Program-made: the position numbers and the translations under genes
Part shown: piece after piece, positions 22,928 to 31,126 of the stretch
Numbering within the stretch: the stretch's first letter is position 1
Layout: each line of letters starts with the position of its first letter
Origin: an uncultured Clostridia bacterium
GTDB taxonomy: Bacteria; Bacillota; Clostridia; TANB77; CAG-508
Assembly: GCA_944386325.1 (NCBI GenBank)
Contig: CALXAP010000005.1
Location: 1-32,376, forward strand
Direction: 5' to 3'
DNA: 32,376 nt
The notes under the pieces: model-generated
The model's database searches: none
Seen by the model: only the letters and a program-made list of their open reading frames with translations
What the model was told of the DNA's origin: nothing

Positions 22928-24010
22928 ATGAAAAAATTGTTATTTTCTTCTAATAATTTAGATATTGGTGGAATAGAAAGAGCGTTGATTACACTTATAA
23001 ATGAATTATCAAAAAATTCAGATTATGAAATAACATTAGTTTTAGACAAAAAAGAAGGCTTATTTATAAATGATGTTAATGATAATATAAAGATAATAGA
23101 ATATAATTCTTGTAAATCAAATAACACTATATTAAGAAAAATAATTAATCTTTTAAAAAGAATATGTTTTATACTAAAACATAAAAATAAATATGATTTT
23201 TCTGCATCATATGCTACATATTCAAAAATGTGTTCATTTGTGGCAAGAACAGCATCAAAAAATAGTAATTTATGGGGACATGCAGATTATATGGAGCTAT
23301 ATAATAATGACAAAAATAGAGTAATAGACTTTTTTTCAAGTATAGAATTTGAAAAGTTCAAAAGAATTATATTTGTGTCTGAAGAGGGTAAGAATAGTTT
23401 TTTAGAAATATTTCCTTCTTTAAAAGATAAAGTTATAGTTTGTAATAATTTAATAGATTATAGTAGAATAAAACAACTTTCAAAGGAAAAAATCAAATTA
23501 CAAAAAGATAAATTATTTACATTTATTAATATTGGTAGACATGACGAAGAGCAAAAAAAGTTAAGTAGAATAATAGAAGCAACTAAAAAATTAAAAGAAG
23601 ATAATTATAAATTTAAAGTTATATTTGTAGGAGATGGAAAAGATACAAATAAATATAAAAATATGGTGAGAAAATATAAATTGGAAAATTATATCTCATT
23701 TTTAGGAAGAAAAAAAAATCCATATCCATATTATCTTATAAGTGATGCTGTTATTTTAACATCTGATTATGAGGGATATCCAGTAGTTTTTCAAGAAAGT
23801 ATGGTTTTAAATATACCTGTATTAACAACAAATGTATCTGGAAGTACATCAATTCTAGAAAATAATAATGGTATTGTAGTAAATAAAAATATAGAAGATA
23901 TTTACAATGAGATGAAAAATTTTATAGATAAAAAATATCATTTTGATAATAAATTTAACACACAAGAATTTAATGAAAATATAATGAAAAAAATAGAAGA
24001 ATTAATTTAA
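22928..24010 (+). CDS. Glycosyltransferase family 4 (GT-B)
   Basis: The product transfers a sugar from a nucleotide-sugar donor with retention; 360 residues, cytoplasmic or membrane-bound. The N-terminal Rossmann half begins KKLLFSSNNLDIGGIERALI, with the glycine-rich acceptor loop. The C-terminal half has FINIGRHDEEQKKLSRIIEA, VIFVGDGKDTNKY, NYISFLGRKKNPYPYYLISD and the donor-binding E-x7-E motif in SDYEGYPVVFQES (about residues 281-289). It starts at ATG 22928 after AAAGGGTG and is first in the glycan operon. Its closest relative in the window is the GT4 at 27465. Sugar and linkage cannot be predicted. Confidence 0.92.
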   Translation: MKKLLFSSNNLDIGGIERALITLINELSKNSDYEITLVLDKKEGLFINDVNDNIKIIEYNSCKSNNTILRKIINLLKRICFILKHKNKYDFSASYATYSKMCSFVARTASKNSNLWGHADYMELYNNDKNRVIDFFSSIEFEKFKRIIFVSEEGKNSFLEIFPSLKDKVIVCNNLIDYSRIKQLSKEKIKLQKDKLFTFINIGRHDEEQKKLSRIIEATKKLKEDNYKFKVIFVGDGKDTNKYKNMVRKYKLENYISFLGRKKNPYPYYLISDAVILTSDYEGYPVVFQESMVLNIPVLTTNVSGSTSILENNNGIVVNKNIEDIYNEMKNFIDKKYHFDNKFNTQEFNENIMKKIEELI

Positions 24011-24024
24011 CATATGGAGGAAGT

Positions 24025-24975
24025 ATGCCGAAGTTTAGTATTTTAGTACCAGTTTATAATACAGAAGAACAATTAAATATATGTTTAGATTCTATTTTGG
24101 GACAAACATATAAAGAGTTTGAAATAATAATAGTAAATGATGGCTCTACTGATGGCTCAGAAGATATAATAAAAAATTATTTAGCTAAATATAGAGATAA
24201 AATAAAATATTATTATAAAAATAATACAGGTATAGCAGATACAAGGAATTATGCTATAAATAAAGCTAATGGAGAATATATAATATTTGTTGATTCTGAT
24301 GATTACATAGATAAGGAGTTATTAGAAAAATTAAGGACATATACAGTAAATAATACAGATATGGTTAAATTTAAATTAACAAAAGTTGATAAAAATCTTA
24401 AGAATCCAGAAAAAGTAGATGGCCCGGTTTTTGATAAAATAACTGGAGAAGATGCATTTAATATATTATTTAGCACAGATGTACTTATGGATTCTCCTTG
24501 CTTATATGCTATTAGAAGAAAATTTATTATAAATAATAAATTTAAATTTTCATATGGATTAGAACATGAGGATTTTGGATTAATACCACTTATGATTGTA
24601 AAAGCAAAATCATTTATTTCTACTAATATATATGGATATTTTTATATACAAAGTGAAGATAGTATTATGAGAAATGAAAATCATGATAGATTATTAAAAA
24701 AAATAGGTGACAGTTTTAAACATTATGATAATATGTTACAAAATGTAAAAACTTATTCTATAAAAAAGAAAACATTTGAAAATATAAGAATTTTTTATAC
24801 AAATTCTATACTAATGAAACTAAAACAATTAAATGGTAGTGAACAAAAGATATATATAAAAGAATTTAAAAAAAGAAATATGCATAAAAATATAAAAATA
24901 AGAAATGCAAAACAATTCATAAAAAGAATTATTTTAAAAACAAATATAAATTTGTATTTAAATAAGAAAAATTAA
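24025..24975 (+). CDS. Glycosyltransferase family 2 (GT-A)
   Basis: An inverting glycosyltransferase of 316 residues. It starts FSILVPVYNTEEQLNICLDS, then has IIIVNDGSTDGSED (nucleotide binding), TGIADTRNYAINKANGEY and IIFVDSDDYID with the DxD-type metal site, and a catalytic-type Glu-Asp in GLEHEDFGLIP. The basic C-terminus (IKKKTFENIRIF, KKRNMHKNIKIRNAKQF) could lie on the membrane. ATG 24025 follows TGGAGG. It resembles the next gene closely in its first 120 residues, so the pair may come from duplication. A gap of 65 bp without a terminator separates them. Confidence 0.92.
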   Translation: MPKFSILVPVYNTEEQLNICLDSILGQTYKEFEIIIVNDGSTDGSEDIIKNYLAKYRDKIKYYYKNNTGIADTRNYAINKANGEYIIFVDSDDYIDKELLEKLRTYTVNNTDMVKFKLTKVDKNLKNPEKVDGPVFDKITGEDAFNILFSTDVLMDSPCLYAIRRKFIINNKFKFSYGLEHEDFGLIPLMIVKAKSFISTNIYGYFYIQSEDSIMRNENHDRLLKKIGDSFKHYDNMLQNVKTYSIKKKTFENIRIFYTNSILMKLKQLNGSEQKIYIKEFKKRNMHKNIKIRNAKQFIKRIILKTNINLYLNKKN

Positions 24976-25040
24976 TTAAATTGATGAGCTTTTTGATTAA
25001 AATTTTATTATAGCATATAATTGCTTAAATGGAGGTTTTT

Positions 25041-26015
25041 ATGCCTAAAGTTTCAATAATAGTTCCAGTATATAATGTAGAAAGATATATAGATAAATGT
25101 TTAGAGTCATTAGTAAATCAAACATTAGAAGATATTGAAATAATAATAGTAAACGATGGTTCTACAGATAATAGTAAAGAAATTATAGAGAAATATAAAA
25201 AACAATACAATGATAAAATAATATATTTAGAAAAGCAAAATGGTGGACTTTCAGATGCACGAAATTATGGAATTCCATATGCAAAAGGAGAATATATTGC
25301 TTTTTTAGATTCTGATGATTATGTAAATATAAAAATGTATGAAAAATTATATAATAAAGCAATTGAAAATAATAGTGATATAGTCGAATGTGATTTTTAC
25401 TGGAAATATCCTAATAAATTAATATTAGATACAAGAAATGAATATAAAGATATAAATGATATGATTACAAATGGAAGAGTTGTAGTATGGAATAAATTAT
25501 ATAAAAGAAAAATTATATATGATAAAAATATAATGTTTACAAAAGGAGTGAGATATGAAGATATAGATTTTTTCTATAAATTAATTCCTGAAATTAATAA
25601 ATTAGATTATATAAAAGAGCCTTTAGTTTATTATGTACAAAGAAAAACTTCTATATCAAAAAAGCAAAGTGAAAAAAATGGAGATATTTTTATAGTTTTA
25701 GATAATGTTATAGATTATTATAAAAGTAATAATTTATATGATGAATATAAAAGTGAAATAGAATATATGTATGTGCGTTTTTTATTAGCAAGTTCTTTTT
25801 TAAGAATTGTAAAAATTAAAGATAAAAATATTAGAGAAGAATTATTAAACAAAACTATTGATAGCATTTATACAAAGTTTCCAAATTGGAAAAAAAATAA
25901 AATTTTAAAGAAAAATAAAACTTTAAAAAACATTTATATTTTAACTGTGAACAAAGTAACATTTAAGATTTATAGCAAAATATTTGGAATATTAAGGGTG
26001 ATAAAACATGGATAG
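25041..26015 (+). CDS. Glycosyltransferase family 2 (GT-A)
   Basis: Inverting GT2 enzyme of 324 residues. KVSIIVPVYNVERYIDKCLE, EIIIVNDGSTDNSKEII, GGLSDARNYGIPYAKGEY and IAFLDSDDYVN make up the nucleotide-sugar domain, and YEDIDFFYKL holds the catalytic acidic pair. The open frame starts at ATG 25029, but GGAGG lies at 25031-25035 so ATG 25041 is the likely start and matches the family N-terminus (MPKVSIIVPVYN). The 3' end overlaps the next gene by 8 bp, which indicates translational coupling in the operon. Confidence 0.92.
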   Translation: MPKVSIIVPVYNVERYIDKCLESLVNQTLEDIEIIIVNDGSTDNSKEIIEKYKKQYNDKIIYLEKQNGGLSDARNYGIPYAKGEYIAFLDSDDYVNIKMYEKLYNKAIENNSDIVECDFYWKYPNKLILDTRNEYKDINDMITNGRVVVWNKLYKRKIIYDKNIMFTKGVRYEDIDFFYKLIPEINKLDYIKEPLVYYVQRKTSISKKQSEKNGDIFIVLDNVIDYYKSNNLYDEYKSEIEYMYVRFLLASSFLRIVKIKDKNIREELLNKTIDSIYTKFPNWKKNKILKKNKTLKNIYILTVNKVTFKIYSKIFGILRVIKHG

Positions 26016-27465
26016 AGTAATGCAAAAAATAAAGGGTATAACAAAGGAAGATATACTATGTTTTTTTATAATAATTTCACCTGTATTAGATATGTTAAGT
26101 TTTATATTTAGGCATAGTTTTAATACTTCATTTTCACCATCTACATTTATTAGACCTATAATTCCAATTATTATTATAATGATAATTTTCTTTAAAAATA
26201 AATTTAAAATAAAATTATTTTTAGGTGCTTTAATATATGGAATTTATGCATTAATACATATTTTTATTTTTAATAATATAAAAACAGAAAGTTCATATGG
26301 TGGAGTAATAAATGAATTACAATATATAGTTAATTATTCTTTTATGATATTAAATTTATTTATATATACATATGTTTTTTATAAAAAAGATAATAATAGA
26401 TTAAAAAAATCTGTATTAATATCTTTGAGCATATATATATTATCAATATTTATAGCAATTTTAACAAATACATCTTCTACAACATATATAGAGGGAACAG
26501 GTTATAAAGGGTGGTTTGAGTCAGGAAATAGTTTATGTGCAATATTATGTATAAGCTTATGTATAATAATAAGTTTTGTGAAAGAAAAAAAGATTAGATT
26601 AATTGCAATACCAATAATAATATTAACAGGTATATTTTTAACAACACTTGTTGGAACTAGGACAGGTTTATTTGGATTTGTACTAATAGTATTTGCATAT
26701 GTTGTTTCAGAGTTATTTGTTGCAATACTAAAAAGAGTTCAAGTAAATATTAAATTAATATTTTCAGGTTTAATTTTAATTATACTATTTATTGGTGTAG
26801 TTGGATTTTTTGGCTCAAATACATTAGAAAGAAGAGAGCATTTAAAAAATATAGAATCTAATATATATGATAGTTCAACAGGTCAAGTATCACATATTTC
26901 AGGAGATTTATTAAAATTAAAACAGAAGATAGAAAACAATGAATTAAATGAAGATTATATGTCAAAACCGGCACAACAATCTATTATAGATTTATATAAT
27001 TATGCAGAAGAAACAAATATGGTTAATAATGATATGAGAATGCAACAATTTATATATAATATAAATTTATTTAAAAATCAGGATTCACTTTTGCTTGATC
27101 TTTTTGGAAATGGATATAAAGCTCAATTTAGAGAATTAGTAATGGAAATGGAAATACCAGCATTTTTATTTAATTTTGGAGTATTAGGATTTTTATTATA
27201 TTTTGGTCCTTTTTTAGCTTTATTTTTATACTTTCTATATTTTGGAATAAAAAATATCAAAAAAATAGATTCTGAATACATAATGTTATTATTTGGGTTA
27301 TTGTTGAGTTTTGGATTGTCATTTTTATCAGGTTATACATTTTTCTATGCATCAGCATCTTTATTAATAATAGTAATTTGTATAATGTTAATAAATAAAA
27401 TTAATCTAATAAAAAAAGCGAAAACTGATTATGAATTAAATTTGAAAATTTCTGGAGGTTCATAA
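26008..27465 (+). CDS. O-antigen ligase/polymerase-like membrane protein
   Basis: A polytopic membrane protein of 485 residues with about eleven or more helices, of the Wzy/WaaL type that polymerises lipid-linked repeat units or transfers a glycan to its acceptor. The helix-rich N-terminal half ends with LVGTRTGLFGFVLIVFAYV, the short conserved Gly-Thr-Arg-Thr stretch of the O-antigen ligase family (with its Arg). A large outside loop (about residues 275-365, ERREHL...SGDLLKLKQK...) follows, and the last helices surround FGNGYKAQ and GVLGFLLYFGPFLALFLYFL. A Gram-positive cell has no LPS, so the likely role is polymerisation or attachment of a capsule, teichoic-acid-like or wall glycan. The gene overlaps both neighbours. 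Confidence 0.82.
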   Translation: MDRVMQKIKGITKEDILCFFIIISPVLDMLSFIFRHSFNTSFSPSTFIRPIIPIIIIMIIFFKNKFKIKLFLGALIYGIYALIHIFIFNNIKTESSYGGVINELQYIVNYSFMILNLFIYTYVFYKKDNNRLKKSVLISLSIYILSIFIAILTNTSSTTYIEGTGYKGWFESGNSLCAILCISLCIIISFVKEKKIRLIAIPIIILTGIFLTTLVGTRTGLFGFVLIVFAYVVSELFVAILKRVQVNIKLIFSGLILIILFIGVVGFFGSNTLERREHLKNIESNIYDSSTGQVSHISGDLLKLKQKIENNELNEDYMSKPAQQSIIDLYNYAEETNMVNNDMRMQQFIYNINLFKNQDSLLLDLFGNGYKAQFRELVMEMEIPAFLFNFGVLGFLLYFGPFLALFLYFLYFGIKNIKKIDSEYIMLLFGLLLSFGLSFLSGYTFFYASASLLIIVICIMLINKINLIKKAKTDYELNLKISGGS

Positions 27466-28586
27466 TGAAAAATATAGTTTTTGGTATTACAAGTTTAACA
27501 TTAGGTGGAGCAGAAAGAGTTCTTGTTGATATTGTAAATGATTTAAAAGATAAATTTAATATAACAATATTTTTGATATATGCAAATGGAGAATTAGAAA
27601 AGAGTGTAGATAAGAAAATCAATTTGGTACATTTATGTAATAAATCATATGATAGTTTAAATAAGTTTGAAAAAATTAAAATGGTTTTTAAATGTTTGTT
27701 TTTCAGGAAAAAAATTTATAATAAATATATCCAAGGAAAATTTGAAAAAGAAATATCTTTTCTTGAAGGACCTATAATGAGAATTTTTTCAACATGTAAT
27801 AAAAATGCAAAAAAAATCGCATGGATACATAATGATATTTCTAAAGTTTATGGAAATTCTCTAAAAGGAAAACTTAAAATTTTATTAGATAAAAAGATGT
27901 ATAAAAATTATAATGAGATTGTGTTTGTTAGCAAAGATAATAAAGAAGTATTTGAAAAGATTTATCCTAGTATATGCAATGAAAAAAGTATAAAAAGAGA
28001 AGTTATATATAATTATTTAAATAAGGAAAATGTGATAATTAAATCAAATGAAAAGCCAGAGATGATTTTTGATAATAATTATTTTAATATATTAACAATT
28101 ACAAGATTAGTTGAGCAAAAAGCTATAGATAGATTAATAAAGATTCATGCAAGATTAATAAGAAATGGTATAATACATAAAGTATATGTTGTTGGAGATG
28201 GACCATTAAAAGAAGAATTGCAAACACTTATAAAAAGTTTAAATGTTTGTGAAACATTTATATTACTAGGAAAAAAAGAAAATCCATATACTTTTTTAAA
28301 ACAATGTGATTTATTTGTGTTACTTTCTTATTTTGAAGGTTATGGAATGGTACTGGAAGAAGCAAAAATATTAAATAAATATATATTAATAACAGATACA
28401 GCTGCAAGAGAAGCTTTAGTAGATTATAAGAAAAGTAAGATAGTAAATAATGAAACAGAAGATATATATAATGAATTAAAGGAAATTATATTAAATAAAG
28501 ATTTTATAAAAGAAAATAATGAATATGAAAATATCACATATGATAATAAAAAAATTCTTACAAAATTAATTGAAGAATTAAATTAA
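27465..28586 (+). CDS. Glycosyltransferase family 4 (GT-B)
   Basis: Retaining glycosyltransferase of 373 residues. It starts NIVFGITSLTLGGAERVLVD with the LGGAER acceptor loop, continues with IAWIHNDISKVYG, then the C-terminal donor domain: ILTITRLVEQKAIDRLIKI, VYVVGDGPLKEEL, FILLGKKENPYTFLKQCDLF and SYFEGYGMVLEEAKIL with the E-x7-E motif. ATG 27465 overlaps the stop of the preceding gene by one base (TAATG), and GGAGG lies about 8 bases before it. The protein is related to the GT4 at 22928 but is not a close copy. Confidence 0.92.
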   Translation: MKNIVFGITSLTLGGAERVLVDIVNDLKDKFNITIFLIYANGELEKSVDKKINLVHLCNKSYDSLNKFEKIKMVFKCLFFRKKIYNKYIQGKFEKEISFLEGPIMRIFSTCNKNAKKIAWIHNDISKVYGNSLKGKLKILLDKKMYKNYNEIVFVSKDNKEVFEKIYPSICNEKSIKREVIYNYLNKENVIIKSNEKPEMIFDNNYFNILTITRLVEQKAIDRLIKIHARLIRNGIIHKVYVVGDGPLKEELQTLIKSLNVCETFILLGKKENPYTFLKQCDLFVLLSYFEGYGMVLEEAKILNKYILITDTAAREALVDYKKSKIVNNETEDIYNELKEIILNKDFIKENNEYENITYDNKKILTKLIEELN

Positions 28587-28602
28587 GGAGAGAAGACATA
28601 TT

Positions 28603-29511
28603 ATGGAATTATCTATATTAACACCTACATATAATAGAGGAAATTTATTAGAAAGAATATATGAAAGTTTAATAAAAAATACTAAGTTTAATTTAAGTTT
28701 TGAATGGCTAATTATGGATGATGGTTCAACAGATAATACAAAAGAAATAGTAGAGAGTTTTATAAAAGATGGAAAAATAAATATTAAATACTTTTATCAA
28801 GAAAATCAAGGAAAAGCAGCAGCTATAAATAATTTGCTAGGTCATGCAATAGGAGAATTTATAATAGATTGTGATTCAGATGACTGTTTTGCAAGTAATG
28901 CTTTTAAAATAATAAAAGATAAAGTAGAGATACTAAAAAATACTAATAAATTATATGGAGCAGTATTTTTAAAATGTGATATGGCTGGAGAAGTAAGTGG
29001 AAATAAATTTAAAGAAGATAAATATATAACAACTATGTTTGATTTATATTTTAAAGATGATATACAAGGTGAAAAAATAATATTATTTAAATCTGATATA
29101 CGAAAAAAATATAAGCATGAATTAGAGAAAAATGAAAAATTTATAACAGAATCAAGAATGTATCATAAAATGGATTTAAAATATAAAGTTGTTTGTTTTA
29201 ATTTACCCTTAATAATAGGTGATTACAGAAGTGATGGATATACTAATAATATAGGTAAAGTATTTATAAAAAATCCAGTAGGGTATTGTAGATATTTTGA
29301 AGAGATATTGAATTATTTTGATTTAAAAAATGTCAAATTTAATAAAAGAATGTATTTAATTAAACATTATATATTGTTTTCATATTTATCAAAAAACAAT
29401 AATATTATTAAAAAAATTAGAGGAAAGTTAAACAAGATTTTAGTTGCAATTTTATATATACCAGGTTATTTATTTAGTTGGAAGTATAAGAGAAGATACA
29501 TTAAAAATTAA
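28603..29511 (+). CDS. Glycosyltransferase family 2 (GT-A)
   Basis: GT2 enzyme of 302 residues. MELSILTPTYNRGNLLERIY, WLIMDDGSTDNTKEIVESF, QGKAAAINNLLGHAIGEF and IIDCDSDDCF give the nucleotide-sugar fold and the DxD-type metal site. FITESRMYHKMD occupies the place of the catalytic acidic residue (Glu-Ser rather than the Glu-Asp of the other two GT2 enzymes). The C-terminus is hydrophobic and basic (LVAILYIPGYLFSWKYKRRY) and probably lies on the membrane. It begins 16 bp after the GT4 gene behind AAGGAGAG. It is the last gene before the internal promoter. Confidence 0.9.
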   Translation: MELSILTPTYNRGNLLERIYESLIKNTKFNLSFEWLIMDDGSTDNTKEIVESFIKDGKINIKYFYQENQGKAAAINNLLGHAIGEFIIDCDSDDCFASNAFKIIKDKVEILKNTNKLYGAVFLKCDMAGEVSGNKFKEDKYITTMFDLYFKDDIQGEKIILFKSDIRKKYKHELEKNEKFITESRMYHKMDLKYKVVCFNLPLIIGDYRSDGYTNNIGKVFIKNPVGYCRYFEEILNYFDLKNVKFNKRMYLIKHYILFSYLSKNNNIIKKIRGKLNKILVAILYIPGYLFSWKYKRRYIKN

Positions 29512-29512
29512 A

Positions 29513-29540
29513 TTGACAAAGTGGACATGTATGGTATAAT
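29513..29540 (+). promoter_or_regulatory. Internal promoter before the ABC exporter genes
   Basis: TTGACA (29513-29518), a 16-bp spacer and TATAAT (29535-29540), with an extended -10 TGG. It lies directly behind the GT2 stop, so the exporter pair can be transcribed on its own. I see no terminator between. Confidence 0.82.
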
Positions 29541-29569
29541 TTATTTGGATTTTTGAAAGGAATGAAAAT

Positions 29570-30298
29570 ATGGACGATAAAATAATAGTTGAGAATGTTT
29601 ACAAGTCTTTTAATGTCTATCAGGACAAGGCTAGTACAATAAAAGAGAAACTTCTTTTTTTTAGCAGAAATAGAAAAGAAAAGATAGAAGTTTTAAAAAA
29701 TATAAATTTAAGAATTAAACAAGGTGAAACAGTTGGGCTTATTGGTGTAAATGGAAGCGGAAAATCAACTTTATTAAAGTTAATGACTAAAATAATTTAT
29801 CCTGATAGTGGTAAAATAACCACAAATGGCAAATTAACATCTCTTCTAGAACTAGGAGCTGGATTTCATCCTGATTTTTCAGGTAGAGAAAATATATATT
29901 TTAATGCTTCAATATTTGGACTAACAAGAAAAGAAATAGATGCAAGGCTTCATGATATTATAGAATTTTCAGAACTAGGAGAATTTATAGATAATCCTGT
30001 AAGAACATATTCTTCAGGTATGTATATGAGATTAGCATTTTCTGTAGCTATAAATGTTGATGCAGAAATTTTATTAATAGATGAGATTTTATCTGTTGGT
30101 GATCAACATTTTCAAGAAAAATGTTATAACAAGATGACAGAACTAAAAAATCAAGGTAAAACAATGGTTTTTGTTACACATAGTTTAGATGTTGTAAAAA
30201 AATTATGTACAAGAGCTGTATGGCTATATAATGGCGAAATAAAGATGGATGGAAATACAGAAGAAGTTGTAGATGAATATATAAGAGTAACAACTTAA
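29570..30298 (+). CDS. Polysaccharide ABC exporter, ATP-binding subunit (Wzt/TagH type)
   Basis: ATPase of an ABC-2 type exporter for lipid-linked polysaccharide or teichoic acid, 242 residues, at the inner face of the membrane. Walker A is GVNGSGKSTLLKLM (near residues 63-76), followed by KLTSLLELGAGFHPDFSGRENIYF, a stretch characteristic of the Wzt/TagH/RfbE branch. The signature is YSSGMYMRLAFSVA, Walker B ILLIDEILSVGD, the H-loop FVTHSLD. It ends soon after, and lacks the C-terminal glycan-binding domain found in some Wzt proteins (such as E. coli O9a), so export would not depend on recognising a capped chain end. The permease gene follows after 26 bp. Confidence 0.95.
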   Translation: MDDKIIVENVYKSFNVYQDKASTIKEKLLFFSRNRKEKIEVLKNINLRIKQGETVGLIGVNGSGKSTLLKLMTKIIYPDSGKITTNGKLTSLLELGAGFHPDFSGRENIYFNASIFGLTRKEIDARLHDIIEFSELGEFIDNPVRTYSSGMYMRLAFSVAINVDAEILLIDEILSVGDQHFQEKCYNKMTELKNQGKTMVFVTHSLDVVKKLCTRAVWLYNGEIKMDGNTEEVVDEYIRVTT

Positions 30299-30324
30299 AA
30301 TAAATAACTAAAAGGAGCTTTGTA

Positions 30325-31098
30325 ATGAATATATTTAAAAACTTGTATAATTATAGAGAATTACTTAAAACAAATGTTCAAAAGGAAATTAGAGGAAAAT
30401 ATAAAAATTCATTTTTAGGTGTATTATGGTCTTTTTTAAATCCTTTACTACAAATTTGTGTATATGCACTAGTTTTTCCATTGATATTAAAAAATGACCA
30501 ACCAAATTATGTTATATTTCTATGTGTTGCATTAATACCATGGACTTTTTTTACTTCATGTGTGCAACAATCTGCATCAACGATGCTCCAAAATGGAAAT
30601 ATAATAAAAAAGGTATATTTTCCAAGAGAAATATTACCAATATCAGTAGTAACAAGTGGTACAATAAATTTTTTAATATCAACAATAATAATATTTGCAT
30701 TTTTACTAATCTTTGGAGTTGGAATTACTAAATATGTACTATATTTTCCAGTAATATTGATAATTCAATACTTTTTACAACTTGGAATTTCATTAATATT
30801 ATCTAGTGTTACAGTGTATTTGAGAGATTTAGAACATCTAATAGGAGTTGCTTTACAATTGTTATTTTATGCAACACCAATTGTTTATGCAGCAGAATCA
30901 ATACCAGAAGATTTTAAATTTATTATAGAATATAATCCAATGACATATATAATAAACGGATATAGAGATATATTTTATAATCAGACATCTCCAGATATGT
31001 ATGCATTAGGAATATTGTTTGTAATAGCAATAGCATTATGTATTGTAGGTTATATAATATTTAATAAATTGCAAAAAGGTTTTGCAGAAGAATTATAA
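30325..31098 (+). CDS. Polysaccharide ABC exporter, permease subunit (Wzm/TagG type)
   Basis: Membrane half of the exporter, 257 residues, with six helices. The N-terminal amphipathic part YRELLKTNVQKEIRGKYKNS leads to FLGVLWSFLNPLLQICVYAL, the motif of this family (LGxxWxxxxPL). Later FVALIPWTF-type and QQSASTMLQNGNIIKKVYFP segments match the conserved cytoplasmic loop that couples to the ATPase, and IVYAAESIPEDFKFIIEYNP and the FY motif near the end are typical. AAGGAG precedes ATG 30325. In many genomes the permease gene comes before the ATPase gene; here the order is reversed. Confidence 0.94.
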   Translation: MNIFKNLYNYRELLKTNVQKEIRGKYKNSFLGVLWSFLNPLLQICVYALVFPLILKNDQPNYVIFLCVALIPWTFFTSCVQQSASTMLQNGNIIKKVYFPREILPISVVTSGTINFLISTIIIFAFLLIFGVGITKYVLYFPVILIIQYFLQLGISLILSSVTVYLRDLEHLIGVALQLLFYATPIVYAAESIPEDFKFIIEYNPMTYIINGYRDIFYNQTSPDMYALGILFVIAIALCIVGYIIFNKLQKGFAEEL

Positions 31099-31126
31099 GT
31101 AAAATTGGTTGTGGAGGAGAATTATT